Both the position numbers and the translations under genes were made by a program. This document shows positions 1-9,740 of a stretch of 64,000 nucleotides of DNA, in pieces (the stretch's first letter is position 1; each line of letters starts with the position of its first letter). The notes beneath the pieces are model-generated. The model had not been told where the DNA came from. It searched no databases and saw only the letters and a list, made by a program, of their open reading frames with translations. The stretch spans positions 1-64,000 of the forward strand of contig JAKIHM010000002.1 in NCBI GenBank assembly GCA_021608145.1. The letters run 5' to 3'. The stretch is from Thermovorax subterraneus (lineage in GTDB: Bacteria > Bacillota > Thermosediminibacteria > Thermosediminibacterales > Thermosediminibacteraceae).

Positions 1-138
1 TACAATCACTTAAAGCCTCATGAGGCTTTCAATGGCAAAGCACCTGTACCCCTTAAAGATAAGCATGATAGACAGGTCGATAATTGGGCTAAACTGATTC
101 AGTGGATTGTTGAGTCTAATCAAACTCAGAAATCTTGA
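1..138 (+). pseudogene. C-terminal end of an integrase-core transposase (partial, cut by window edge)
   Basis: Frame 1 is open from the first base to a TGA at 136-138 and gives 45 residues. They start YNHLKPHEAFNGKAPVP, which matches the usual C-terminal end of rve/integrase-core transposases (a YN-x-RPH-x-AL-x-G-x-TP-like pattern). Whether the element is intact upstream cannot be seen. It lies just downstream of dprA on the opposite strand, where topA is common in relatives, so it may mark a rearrangement breakpoint. Confidence 0.55.
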
Positions 139-307
139 CAAGCTTTATACGGTAAACTAGACTGAATTTAAAAACAGTCTTTTTACCGAAAGGGTGAAGT
201 ATGCCTTTTTTTCCATAAAAGCTTAGGTATTATTTATTTTCATGGTTTCTTCTAACTCCAACTTTTGCTCTTTTGATTTGCCAACTACTACCTGCTAATT
301 CCATTTT
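139..307. other. AT-rich intergenic stretch with no gene seen
   Basis: No coding frame or clear terminator was recognised between the transposase end and dprA. A segment around 181-201 (TTTTTACCGAAAGGGTGAAG) resembles the right arm of an inverted repeat at 9771-9791, so it may be a mobile-element end remnant. Confidence 0.3.
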
Positions 308-1390
308 TTAGGGAATCCTCATATTCTTATTTGACGCTACCAATAATGTTATCAAATTTTTCAATTGAAGCCGTGTTATTATGGCGTTTATTTCACCAGG
401 AGGCTTATTCGTCTTCTGCACTATAAATTCTATATTAACGGGAGTATAATCTATCAAGTCTAATACTTCCGATTCCTCTAACGTAAGATCGGGCTTTTTT
501 ATTTCCTCTGGTTCATTCTTCCTTAAATTCAGTTCTTCCAATATATCGTTTGCACATTCCACTAATTTCGCTCCCTGCTTTATGAGCTTGTGAGTGCCGC
601 GGCTGTAAGGGCTAAACACACTCCCGGGCACCGCAAAAACGTCCCTGCCCTGCTCTAAAGCAAAATCGGCAGTAATAAGCGAACCGCTTTTTTCAGCAGC
701 TTCTACCACCAGCGTTCCCTTCGTCATACCGCTTATAATTCTATTTCTAGCAGGAAAATTGGATGGTAAGGGTTTCGAATTGGCAGGAAAGCTGGTAATG
801 ACACACCCATTTTTAATTATCTTTTTCATAAGTTCGTAGTTTTCCGGGGGATAAACAACGTCTATACCGCATCCCAGAACGGCCGTGGTGGGGCCGCCAG
901 CTTTTAGAGCGCCTTTATGGGCAAAAGAGTCTATGCCCCGGGCCATCCCGCTTACGACGTTTATATTGAATTCTGCAAGTTCTCCAGCTATTTGCTCCGC
1001 TACTTTTTGCCCATAAGATGTGGGCTTTCGCGTCCCCACTATCGCAATAGATTCCATATTCAACACAGATGCTTCTCCCAGAACGTAAAGTACCACCGGT
1101 GGATCATAAATTTCCGCCAAAAGCCGGGGATACTCTTCGTCTTCGATGGTTATTATTTTGGCTCCGAGTTTTTTTATCCTTTCTATCTCATCGAAAGGAT
1201 TAACTTTTTTTCTGAATTCCAATATTACATCGCATATTTGTGGAGTAATGCCAGGAGCATCCATCAATCTTTCTCTCGTCGCGTTCATAAAATCCGAATA
1301 GGTATTAAAGCAATTTAATAATCCCCTTATCCTCACTGGCCCGAGGTAGGGGATCATATTCAGAGCCACCAACAACTCAAGTTCCGCCAT
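308..1390 (-). CDS. dprA: DNA-processing protein DprA
   Basis: DprA binds single-stranded DNA and loads RecA during natural transformation; it acts in the cytoplasm. The 360-residue product has the expected order: an N-terminal helix-hairpin-helix-like region, a Rossmann-fold DprA core with VGTRKPTSYG, SGMARGIDSFAHKGAL, LGCGIDVVYPPEN and PARNRIISG, then a C-terminal winged-helix region. The start chosen is the second ATG at 1390, which puts GAGGG six bases upstream; the first ATG at 1396 directly abuts that motif. It follows cobO by 17 bp and forms a unit with comM and cobO. The comM-dprA pairing is typical and suggests a competence role. Confidence 0.95.
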   Translation of the reverse strand: MAELELLVALNMIPYLGPVRIRGLLNCFNTYSDFMNATRERLMDAPGITPQICDVILEFRKKVNPFDEIERIKKLGAKIITIEDEEYPRLLAEIYDPPVVLYVLGEASVLNMESIAIVGTRKPTSYGQKVAEQIAGELAEFNINVVSGMARGIDSFAHKGALKAGGPTTAVLGCGIDVVYPPENYELMKKIIKNGCVITSFPANSKPLPSNFPARNRIISGMTKGTLVVEAAEKSGSLITADFALEQGRDVFAVPGSVFSPYSRGTHKLIKQGAKLVECANDILEELNLRKNEPEEIKKPDLTLEESEVLDLIDYTPVNIEFIVQKTNKPPGEINAIITRLQLKNLITLLVASNKNMRIP

Positions 1391-1407
1391 TAGCATCCCT
1401 CAGTACA

Positions 1408-1935
1408 TTAGTATTCTATCCCAGGTTGCGCTGTTATGCCTTTTTTATAATGGTGCTTTATCTCTTTTACTTCACTCACCATGTCAGCTTTTTCCATCAA
1501 TTTTTCCGTAGCATAACGACCCGTCAGTACCAACGTGGTCCTCTCGGGTTTTAAATCTATCAAATTCAGAACCTCTTCTTCGGGTATCAGGCCGTAATCT
1601 ACGGCCACGTTTATTTCATCAAGTATGACAAGGTCATACTCTCCACTGGAAATGATATCTTTGGCCAATTCAATACCTTCTCTTGCAATTTTCAAATCTT
1701 CCGGGGCGGGATTTCCCTTTTTAACGAAACAATCTCTCCCCTTTTGAACCAGCTGGAAGTTGGGTAAATACTTTGCAGCCTGTACTTCACCGTAATCGGG
1801 ACTCCCCTTCATGAACTGAATCATATATACTTTTTCCCCGTGTCCGATTGCCCTCAAAGCCAACCCAAAAGCCGCGGTAGTCTTGCCCTTGCCATTTCCC
1901 GTATAAACCAAAACCAGTCCCTTTTTGGATTTCAC
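1408..1935 (-). CDS. cobO: cob(I)yrinic acid a,c-diamide adenosyltransferase (corrinoid adenosyltransferase)
   Basis: This enzyme transfers the adenosyl group of ATP to reduced corrinoids to make adenosylcobalamin. The P-loop TGNGKGKTTAA lies near the N terminus, and DLVILDEINVAVDYGLI and TLVLTGRYA are characteristic of the CobA/CobO/BtuR family. Length is about 175 residues, which is normal. A GTG at 1935 is preceded by AAAGGAG eight bases away, so it is preferred over the upstream ATG at 1968. It sits between comM and dprA, which is an unusual place; no other cobalamin genes are nearby, so it may act in salvage. Confidence 0.93.
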   Translation of the reverse strand: MKSKKGLVLVYTGNGKGKTTAAFGLALRAIGHGEKVYMIQFMKGSPDYGEVQAAKYLPNFQLVQKGRDCFVKKGNPAPEDLKIAREGIELAKDIISSGEYDLVILDEINVAVDYGLIPEEEVLNLIDLKPERTTLVLTGRYATEKLMEKADMVSEVKEIKHHYKKGITAQPGIEY

Positions 1936-2056
1936 ATGTATCACTCCTTTAACAAAAAATGATAACATATATTCCCTTTTTGGTCAAAGATTGTTGGGAC
2001 AAAACATCGCTTGTCACAAAATAGTATTTTTTGCTATGTCCCGGGAAATTTTTCCC

Positions 2057-3589
2057 TCATACTTTTAAATATTGGAAGTATTTATCCAGGTTCCTAAATT
2101 GCAAGGCCTCGGCCAGGTGGATTTCCTTAATATTTTCCGACTGATCCAAATCCGCTATGGTCCTCGCCACCTTCAGAATTTTATTGTAAGCCCTTGCACT
2201 TAACTTTAACTTTTCGAAAGCCTCCTTCATTAAAAGTTTTTCACCCTTGCCCAGCTTGCAGTATTTATTTACCATAGCCGGGGTAAGCTGGGAATTATAA
2301 AAAACGTTTCGCCCCTTATAACGCATAAGCTGCATGCTTCTTGCCACTTCAACCCTTTTTCTTATTGTGGCCGAATCCGTAGAGTTGACTTTTTCCAAAT
2401 CGGAAAACGCAACGGGTAAAACACCAACCTGCATATCTATCCTATCGAGCAGCGGCCCTGAGATTTTACTCAAATAACTATGCACTTTGTGTGGCGGGCA
2501 GGAACATTCGTGGAAAGGGTCCTGAAAATATCCACACGGACATGGATTCATAGCAGCAACCAGCATGAAACTTGCAGGATAGGTAACCGTCGCGTTCATT
2601 CTCGAAATGGTTATCTTGCCTTCTTCCAGCGGTTCGCGAAGTAGTTCCAAAATTTCCTTCGAGAATTCCGGCAACTCGTCTAAAAATAAAACACCGTGGT
2701 GTGCAAGGCTTATTTCGCCAGGCCTTGGTATTCGACCGCCACCCACCAACCCCACCGGGGTAATACTGTGGTGGGGTGCCCTGAACGGCCTGGTTTTTAT
2801 CAAAGAAGATTTGCCCCCCAAAAGCCCGGCAATGCTGTAAATTTTTGTTAATTCTAAGGATTCTTCAAAAGTCATAGAAGGTAAAATCGTTGGAATGCGC
2901 TTTGCTATCATTGTCTTGCCTGAACCGGGAGGCCCAACCATTATGAGGTTGTGATGGCCGGCTGCCGCTATTTCCAAAGCTCTTTTTATAACCTCCTGCC
3001 CTTTTACATCCGAAAAGTCACCTTCGAAATTCGAGTCAAATTCGTCCTGAGCTTTAGCCACAACTCCCTCTGGCTTATACTCCCCTTTAAAATATCCTAC
3101 TGCCTCTTTCAAACTTCTTACACCTATTACTTCTATATCTTTAATCACAGCCGCTTCCTCTGCGTTTTCAAAAGGTATAACTATCCCTTTTAAATCCTTT
3201 TGCTTTACCTCAATAGCCATCGGCAATATTCCATTTATCGGTCTTACCCTTCCATCTAGGGAGAGTTCCCCTACAATCGCGTATCCTTCCAGGGCACCAA
3301 CCGGAATCTGCTCCGTTGCGGCTAATATGCCCAACGCAATCGGAAGATCAAAATGAGGGCCTTCTTTTTTAACGTCAGCCGGTGCAAGATTGAGTGTAAT
3401 TCTTTTTATTGGGAAATCAAAATCCTGATTTTTTATAGCTGCCCTCACCCGCTCCCGCGACTCCATGACTGCCGTATCTGGAAGTCCAACAATCATGAAA
3501 TTAGGAAGTCCGTTTGATATATATACCTCCACATCGACAATAAAACTTTCGATGCCGTATATGGCGCAGCTTTTTAACGAAGCAAGCAT
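2057..3589 (-). CDS. comM: YifB/ComM-family Mg-chelatase-like AAA+ ATPase
   Basis: ComM is a hexameric AAA+ helicase that promotes branch migration during natural transformation, although many Firmicute homologues are untested. The N-terminal ChlI/Lon-like domain spans about residues 1-170. The AAA+ domain contains GPPGSGKTMIAKR (Walker A) and GVLFLDELPEF (Walker B), and the C-terminal Mg-chelatase domain follows with cysteines (NPCPCGYFQDPFHECSC). The start at 3589 has AGGAGG five bases upstream and gives about 510 residues, the usual length. It heads comM-cobO-dprA. Confidence 0.94.
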   Translation of the reverse strand: MLASLKSCAIYGIESFIVDVEVYISNGLPNFMIVGLPDTAVMESRERVRAAIKNQDFDFPIKRITLNLAPADVKKEGPHFDLPIALGILAATEQIPVGALEGYAIVGELSLDGRVRPINGILPMAIEVKQKDLKGIVIPFENAEEAAVIKDIEVIGVRSLKEAVGYFKGEYKPEGVVAKAQDEFDSNFEGDFSDVKGQEVIKRALEIAAAGHHNLIMVGPPGSGKTMIAKRIPTILPSMTFEESLELTKIYSIAGLLGGKSSLIKTRPFRAPHHSITPVGLVGGGRIPRPGEISLAHHGVLFLDELPEFSKEILELLREPLEEGKITISRMNATVTYPASFMLVAAMNPCPCGYFQDPFHECSCPPHKVHSYLSKISGPLLDRIDMQVGVLPVAFSDLEKVNSTDSATIRKRVEVARSMQLMRYKGRNVFYNSQLTPAMVNKYCKLGKGEKLLMKEAFEKLKLSARAYNKILKVARTIADLDQSENIKEIHLAEALQFRNLDKYFQYLKV

Positions 3590-3840
3590 TTTGTCCTCCT
3601 GTTTTTCCTTGATAAGCAAACTATTTTCTAAAATTCGCCATAATTATGGATTTTCCTTCTGGAAAATGAAAAATTGTTTGGGTATATTACTACTCTTACA
3701 GTAAAACAGTAAAAGCAGATGGTCACAAAAAAATAATGACCTCACCCTCTTCCAGCAGGTCGAGTTAAAACTCTGAAGGAGAGGCAAGGCCAATTAATAC
3801 AATTTTATCCGCCGGTAAAGCAATCTTATTTCCAAACTAA
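3590..3840. other. intergenic region, no gene seen
   Basis: About 250 bases between comM and the aroM relic hold no convincing reading frame. A short hairpin GGTCA/TGACC with an A-rich loop lies at 3720-3741. It presumably contains the comM promoter, but no box was clear enough to call. Confidence 0.3.
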
Positions 3841-4082
3841 TTAACTTGCTACCTTAGCCACTATTGAGCGTGCTAGTATTACAGGTTTTTTTAAAATTTT
3901 TGAACTAACTCTTTCAGTTGAAACGTATACCCCTTGCAGTCCACCAAAACCATATCAACATCTGAATCTCTCAACAATTTTGCCGCTCTTTCTAAATCCT
4001 CCATTTGCCTATAAGGCGACGCCGGCGTTACAATGTCAATAGCGGCATTAAAAATGACTGACATATCCAATCTGTCTTGCAA
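3841..4082 (-). pseudogene. AroM-family C-terminal fragment, frameshifted
   Basis: A TTG at 4082 with GGAGGG upstream opens a 63-codon frame whose end (MVLVDCKGYTFQLKELVQKF) matches the C-terminal part of AroM-family proteins. In the next frame the match continues as KKPVILARSIVAKVAS and stops at 3841-3843. A single-base indel in an A4-T4-A7 tract near 3885-3897 explains the break. The N-terminal two thirds of AroM (about 225 residues in E. coli) are missing. It lies 24 bp after the alcohol dehydrogenase on the same strand. AroM function is not well established. Confidence 0.65.
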
Positions 4083-4105
4083 CCGCTCCCTCCATTATTG
4101 CCAAA

Positions 4106-5308
4106 CTAATACAATTTTTCTCCTAAACGTCCTTCATAACTCCTATTAAGTAACTCTACTGCCGCTTCCTTCGTCATCGTACGCTTACACCATCCATAAA
4201 AAGCTGTAATCCATGAACAATTCACCATCATATCAGCCAACTTTGGAATATCCTCTTTCTTGCCAAATGGAGCCCAAGTAGTTGGTAACCCTACATCTTC
4301 TAATAACTGCTTAACCGCGTATACAGCAGCTTGAGCAGCCTCACGAACACTCATACCAGCTGTATTCTGCCCTAATGCCACAGCAATGCGCGCCAACTTC
4401 TCCATACAATGCCCCATGTTATACTCCATAACATAAGGTAAAGCAATTGCACAACCAACTCCATGTGGTATATGATATACAGACCCTAATGTGTGTGCCA
4501 AAGCATGCCCTTCTACTATACCTGGATCATTAAAAGCCATCCCAGCCATCATTGATGCATACGCCATTTTAACTCGAGCTTCTAAATTATTCCCTTCATA
4601 AACCGCTACTGGTAAAGCCTCAGCTATAAATTCTATCGCTTTCAAAGCAATTGCATCAGTAAGAGGATTCTCTTGCTTAGCCATCATAGTCTCAATTGCA
4701 TGGGCTAAAGCATCTGCACCTGTAGAAGCTGTCACCTTCGGTGGCATGCTTACAGTAAGTGTCGGATCTACTAGTGCTAAATCAGGCAGAATATAAGGTG
4801 TGGCAAAAAATCCTTTTATCCCATCTTTCGCAAAAGTAATTACTGAATACATCGTACATTCGGTACCCGTACCCGATGTGGTAGGAATTGCAATAATAGG
4901 TGCACCCTTTTTGGGGAAGCTAGTAGTAACCAAATAATCTGCTGTCTTACCCGGTAACACTAAAAGTTGAGCAACTACTTTTGCAATATCAATGGAACTT
5001 CCTCCACCTAACCCAATTACAAAGTCGCCTTTTTCTTTGCGGGCAAATTCAGCAGCCTGATCGCACACTATATCATCTGGTTCAGGCTTAGCTTGATCAA
5101 AAATAACAACTTCAAAACCTTCCTTTTTTAGAGCTTGTGATACCCTCTCTGCACTTCCTGTCTGCACTATTACAGGATCAGTAACAATTACGCCTTTCCC
5201 CGTTATGCCCATGTCCTTGATGTAACGTTCTAAATTATCAACCGCATTAACACCAAAAACAACTTTCTGTGGAGTATAATACTCTACCACCTTCAACATC
5301 GGAAACAT
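4106..5308 (-). CDS. iron-containing alcohol dehydrogenase
   Basis: This is a group III NAD(P)-dependent alcohol dehydrogenase of the Fe-ADH/lactaldehyde reductase type. The nucleotide-binding GLGGGSSIDIAK lies around residue 95. IPTTSGTGTE and DALAHAIE follow, and metal-ligand histidines sit in EGHALAHTLGSVYHIPHG. The start at 5308 has AAGGAGG ten bases upstream; the longer frame to 5377 lacks a ribosome site. Length is 400 residues, normal for the family. Substrate cannot be inferred. Third codon positions look more AT-rich than in comM or dprA, and flanking IS and aroM relics suggest acquisition. Confidence 0.9.
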   Translation of the reverse strand: MFPMLKVVEYYTPQKVVFGVNAVDNLERYIKDMGITGKGVIVTDPVIVQTGSAERVSQALKKEGFEVVIFDQAKPEPDDIVCDQAAEFARKEKGDFVIGLGGGSSIDIAKVVAQLLVLPGKTADYLVTTSFPKKGAPIIAIPTTSGTGTECTMYSVITFAKDGIKGFFATPYILPDLALVDPTLTVSMPPKVTASTGADALAHAIETMMAKQENPLTDAIALKAIEFIAEALPVAVYEGNNLEARVKMAYASMMAGMAFNDPGIVEGHALAHTLGSVYHIPHGVGCAIALPYVMEYNMGHCMEKLARIAVALGQNTAGMSVREAAQAAVYAVKQLLEDVGLPTTWAPFGKKEDIPKLADMMVNCSWITAFYGWCKRTMTKEAAVELLNRSYEGRLGEKLY

Positions 5309-5515
5309 ACAAACACACCCTCCTTGTACGATATAGTTAAGTGAAATTAGGTCATTTAAAGTTTTTTTGACAAACACACAGGAATTCTGATAAAACTTAG
5401 CTAATATCTCTCTAAGTGGCAGGGGACTTCGATCTACCTCCTTGGGAAGTTCTTTTGCTGTCCCGAAATTTAGAATGAAACCCCTTCTCTATGAGATGTC
5501 TCGAATGAGCACGTT

Positions 5516-6064
5516 GTGGATGTAGCTTGCTGTATGCCTCGAGTTACGCGTAAGGTTAAGACTTATAGAGGATTGCGGGAACCCTGCCTAAAATTTAGTG
5601 AAAGCGAGGATATAAATTATGATCTATGGCGGTATTATGTGGCTAAACACAGTCACGAAGTATGCCTCGTAAATGACTCCGGTGATATATTCCTAAAGAT
5701 GCATCTAGATAATAACCATAAAGGTATGAATAAGCTTTTGCAGACACTGGAAAGACTCGGTTTAAAGCCTGATTTAGATGCTACAGTCAGGGCTTCAGGA
5801 TTGTTTGAGGGTACTCGTAACCGTATGTCCAAACGCGGTTCTCCTGTTTTAAGAAACAGCTTGTGGTTAGCCGCTATTTCAGCCCGCCGATTTAACCCGA
5901 AGTTGAGGGCTTATTATGAGCAAAAACGCAGCCAGGGAAAGCACTCGAATGCTGCTACAGGAGCCGTTGCAAGAAAACTTGTTCACCTAATTTATTCTCT
6001 CTGGAAGGATAATCGGCCGTATGACCCGGATTATCAATGGTCTCCTCCCGGCAAAAATGCGTGA
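5516..6064 (+). pseudogene. internally deleted IS110-family transposase
   Basis: About residues 42-88 (VAKHSHEVCLVNDSGDIF... through LERLGLKPD) resemble the N-terminal DEDD domain of IS110 transposases. The sequence then jumps straight to the C-terminal Transposase_20 domain (VRASGLFEGTRNRMSKRGSP, ARRFNPKLRAYYEQKRSQGK, ATGAVARKLVHLIYSLWKDN). Roughly 200 residues that normally lie between, including catalytic acidic residues, are missing. The first 40 residues are not recognisable as IS110. The product cannot be an active recombinase. Confidence 0.75.
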
Positions 6065-6155
6065 ACAGAATTTCTATGCGATTGTCAAGAAATTTTCGCT
6101 TTAGCCTATTGACTTTTCATAGCACGTCTTTACTTTTTAATTTTAGTAGGTCTTT

Positions 6156-6193
6156 GCAGAATCCCAAAATCCCTATGGATTAAGGGATTCTGC
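6156..6193. repeat. perfect 10-bp inverted repeat with nested 5-bp stem
   Basis: GCAGAATCCC at 6156-6165 pairs with GGGATTCTGC at 6184-6193. Inside, AATCC pairs with GGATT around a CTAT loop, separated by a symmetric AA/AA internal loop. It starts about 90 bp downstream of the IS110 relic. There is no U-tract, so it is not a standard terminator. It may be an IS end or part of a mobile-element RNA. Confidence 0.6.
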
Positions 6194-6277
6194 TATATAT
6201 TTTCACCGGAATTCCTCCTCTTTAGTCAATTTAATTTTTTTATAGGAGAAATCCAAAATCGAAATGGAGGAGGTCCC

Positions 6278-6546
6278 ATGAAAATCAAAGCTAAACAATT
6301 GTCTCTCTCACATTTATGATAATGTCAAATCTTTTTGGGAGAGGATAAACTAAGTTTATTAAACTCTTTGAATCTTTTATTGTTTGAATCTTTTTGTTTT
6401 AATCTTTTATTGTTTTATTCTGAAATTGTTCTATCTTAATTTTTATTATTACTTCCGTTTTGGATACCATAGGAAATTTCGTCTCGAGTTTATGCTTTAT
6501 ATCCTTATAATTCAAAAAATCCTTTCCACATTCAATTGCTCATAAT
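6278..6546 (+). pseudogene. degenerate N-terminal remnant of an IS4/IS1634-like transposase
   Basis: An ATG at 6278 follows GGAGGAGG and reads MKIKAKQLSLSHL before a stop. Shifted frames continue with DNVKSFWER, TKFIKLFESFI and, near 6465-6546, HRKFRLEFMLYILIIQKIL. Together these resemble the N terminus of DDE transposases that begin MKI-x-x-KQLSL-x-DIY and carry GR-x-R-x-L-x-SML-x-x-I-IQKIL. Several frameshifts and stops make it non-functional. Family assignment is from memory of the pattern only. Confidence 0.45.
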
Positions 6547-6895
6547 ATATCCTTTATCTGTATAGTATCTGTATAGAGAATATAGAAAACTTTTTTAGAT
6601 TGCCAGCCTTTCTCAACCCCCTAGATTTTTGATTAAAGACTAATATTATTTTTTCCTCCTGAAAGAACCACAATAAACCTCCTCTAACAAGACTAAAAAT
6701 TTCTAGAGCAAAAAAATATTTTTTCTATAATCCATTCTTTTGTTTAAGAATCAATATTGTAATTCTAATGTAAAAACTACACTACCAAAACGTCGAGGTA
6801 AAAACAAAACAAATAAACAATTCAAATAGGCATTGTAAAATTTAAGTAGATAGAAAAGGAAGGAAGAAGGTATTTAAAAGTAAAAAAAAAAAAAA
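6547..6895. other. AT-rich region without recognisable gene
   Basis: No frame of useful length is seen on either strand. A run of 16 A occurs at 6882-6897. The base composition is much more AT-rich than the flanking core genes, in keeping with decayed mobile DNA. Confidence 0.4.
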
Positions 6896-6951
6896 AAGAC
6901 TTCATCAAAATAAAAAACAACACCGAATAACAAAAAGGAGCGTGAAGTCTT

Positions 6952-7111
6952 ATGGTAAATCCCTTCTTCTCCACAATTGACTCCGAAAGCAAAAACTTTT
7001 ATGAACCTGAACAAGAATAAGCGAGTTATCTCAAAGAGTTACCTACAATGTCACCAAGTTAGCAAAACTAAAGGCTCAAACCTGCTAAATAATAGAAGAG
7101 CATTCCTGTAA
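6952..7111 (+). pseudogene. short decayed ORF, probable transposase N-terminus
   Basis: An ATG at 6952 preceded by AAGGAG opens MVNPFFSTIDSESKNFYEPEQE and meets a stop. A one-base shift continues with KRVISKSYLQCHQVSKTKG and NLLNNRRAFL before two stops at 7109-7114. The start lies directly after the 3' arm of an inverted repeat (6896-6904 with 6943-6951), as in the other transposase relics nearby. I do not recognise the family; mobile origin is inferred from context. Confidence 0.3.
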
Positions 7112-7141
7112 TAAATTGAAATAGCCTTTGTAAACTAAAAA

Positions 7142-7187
7142 CCCTCCTGGTAAAAAAGAAATAGGAAACACCAATCAACCAGGAGGG
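7142..7187 (+). repeat. 10-bp inverted repeat overlapping the Shine-Dalgarno of an IS110 relic
   Basis: CCCTCCTGGT at 7142-7151 pairs perfectly with ACCAGGAGGG at 7178-7187. The right arm contains the ribosome site AGGAGG for the ATG at 7196, so folding would block initiation. The segment from 7137 resembles one at 9741, suggesting an element end. Confidence 0.65.
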
Positions 7188-7195
7188 CGAAAGAC

Positions 7196-7470
7196 ATGAA
7201 CAAAATTGAAAAACTCCTCTTAGTCCATGGTTCAGATTTAATTTTCGTTGGGATTGACGTAGCGAAAAAGAACCACTATGCAAGAATCATAGACCACATC
7301 GGACTCGAACCGGTAAAACCTTTCAAGTTTAATAATAGCAAAGTATGGATACTTTTGTCTAGTCTCAAAAATACTGGAAGCCAAAGAAAAATCGAAAGCG
7401 ACAAGGGTAATAATAGGCTTTGAACCCAGCGGCCATTACTGGAAGCCCCTAACTTGGTTTTTAATAGGCA
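7196..7470 (+). pseudogene. N-terminal fragment of a second IS110-family transposase, frameshifted
   Basis: The ATG at 7196 leads into FVGIDVAKKNHYARI, the first acidic motif of the DEDD domain of IS110 transposases. The frame is lost around residue 50. In another frame RVIIGFEPSGHYWKPLTWFL continues the family pattern (the E-x-(S/T)-GHYW motif) and then stops near 7470. Everything downstream is missing, and an inverted-repeat element starts at 7488. It is a different copy from the IS110 relic at 5516. Confidence 0.7.
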
Positions 7471-7487
7471 AATGATATTAAAATTTT

Positions 7488-7996
7488 GATTCTAGTGTAG
7501 AAACTTAATTTTAAAATCGCCTCACCCATAAACTTGCAAAATTATTAAGGTTATTTTGCACAATCACTTATGAATTATCACTTGACTCTCATTTTATACT
7601 GATTTCAGGTAGTGTTTTTTTAACTTGCTCCAGCCCCTTTTTAAGGCTGAATTGGTCCCTTCTATCGCTGCTCTTTTGCTCCGGGAAGTTAGGCTGCCCG
7701 TATCGCTATACAGGACTGAAAAGGTTTTTTCGTCGATGTTGCATAAGACGTATTTATTGAGTGTGGGTGCCCACGATTTTTCGAGTTCGGTCTTTATTCT
7801 TGAGTCCATAAAATTGGTGCTTTCAAATAATGTTTCCTACGGTTATGATTGTTTCCTCTAAACAATTGTAACACCCCTATTTACTAGGGTTCTTTCATCC
7901 TCAATTTTAGGCATAAGTTTCCGATGAGTTTCATTTATTCGCTGTTTCGTATTTTATGCTTTGCGGGAAAGGAAAAGGGGTTTTTACACTAGAATC
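7488..7996. mobile_element. 509-bp deletion derivative of an IS with 17-bp terminal inverted repeats
   Basis: GATTCTAGTGTAGAAAC at 7488-7504 is the inverse of 7980-7996 with one mismatch. TTTT flanks both ends and could be a 4-bp target duplication, though it is low-complexity. Inside is only a C-terminal transposase fragment on the minus strand, so the unit is non-autonomous but has both ends. It lies directly after the second IS110 relic. Confidence 0.65.
7594..7809 (-). pseudogene. C-terminal DDE transposase fragment inside the 509-bp element
   Basis: The 71-codon frame contains SKRAAIEGTNSALKRG, a signature close to the C terminus of IS1182-like DDE transposases, where an (R/E)-x-x-IEGTNSALKR motif holds the catalytic glutamate region. 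The N-terminal bulk and the usual end after KLRVRG are absent. It belongs to the element bounded by 7488-7504 and 7980-7996. Confidence 0.55.
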
Positions 7997-8054
7997 TTTT
8001 GTTGTACAAAACAAAAAGCACCTAGTATTAATCATAACCAGGTGCCTCCTGTCT

Positions 8055-8112
8055 AAGTAGATATACCTTCAAACAGCCTGTATTTTGGGCCAACATAGGG
8101 ATATACCTACTT
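8055..8112. repeat. imperfect inverted repeat in relic DNA
   Basis: AAGTAGATATACC at 8055-8067 is nearly the inverse of GGGATATACCTACTT at 8098-8112. A 6-bp stem GCACCT/AGGTGC lies just to the left (about 8018-8045). No gene is seen between 7997 and 8235. These may be ends of another decayed element. Confidence 0.35.
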
Positions 8113-8235
8113 GACATATGCTTCGGCAGCCCGGCAGGGATAGAAATCATTTTTTACCTTATTGCAAAGGGTGGGTATCCCTGGGATATTATGGATATGG
8201 AACACCAAAAACCAATTAAGGAGGGAACCAACCCA

Positions 8236-8398
8236 ATGACATTATATCAAAAATTTAAAGCTTCGGGTAGTCCCCAGGCTATTGCTGCTTGTGGCGGCAT
8301 GGCTTAGAGCTTTCGGTGTAAAACATCAACTTTTCTTCCAGACAGATAACGGAGCAGAGTTTGGAGGCAGTGCCACTTCTCGCAAAAGAAAACTCTAA
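8236..8398 (+). pseudogene. deleted integrase-core transposase relic
   Basis: An ATG at 8236 with AAGGAGGG upstream reads MTLYQKFKASGSPQAIAACG and stops. An overlapping frame gives WLRAFGVKHQLFFQTDNGAEFGG and ends at 8396-8398. The QTDNGAEF segment is the second catalytic aspartate motif of rve-type integrase cores. Start and core have been brought together by deletion. It might belong to the same family as the fragment at 1-138, but they do not overlap, so this cannot be shown. Confidence 0.55.
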
Positions 8399-8429
8399 TT
8401 GTAAAATTAAATGCAACACCAAAAAATAG

Positions 8430-9726
<1,297 letters not shown>

Positions 9727-9740
9727 TGTGCCGCGTCAAC

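Noticed and set aside
3720-3790. Possible riboswitch between comM and the aroM relic
   Set aside because: GGTGAGG-like and GAGGCAAGGCC-like words caught the eye, but no known riboswitch core could be built, and no suitable gene follows.
6882-6897. A16 run as a terminator for a minus-strand gene
   Set aside because: No stable GC stem precedes it on the minus strand and no gene lies upstream there.
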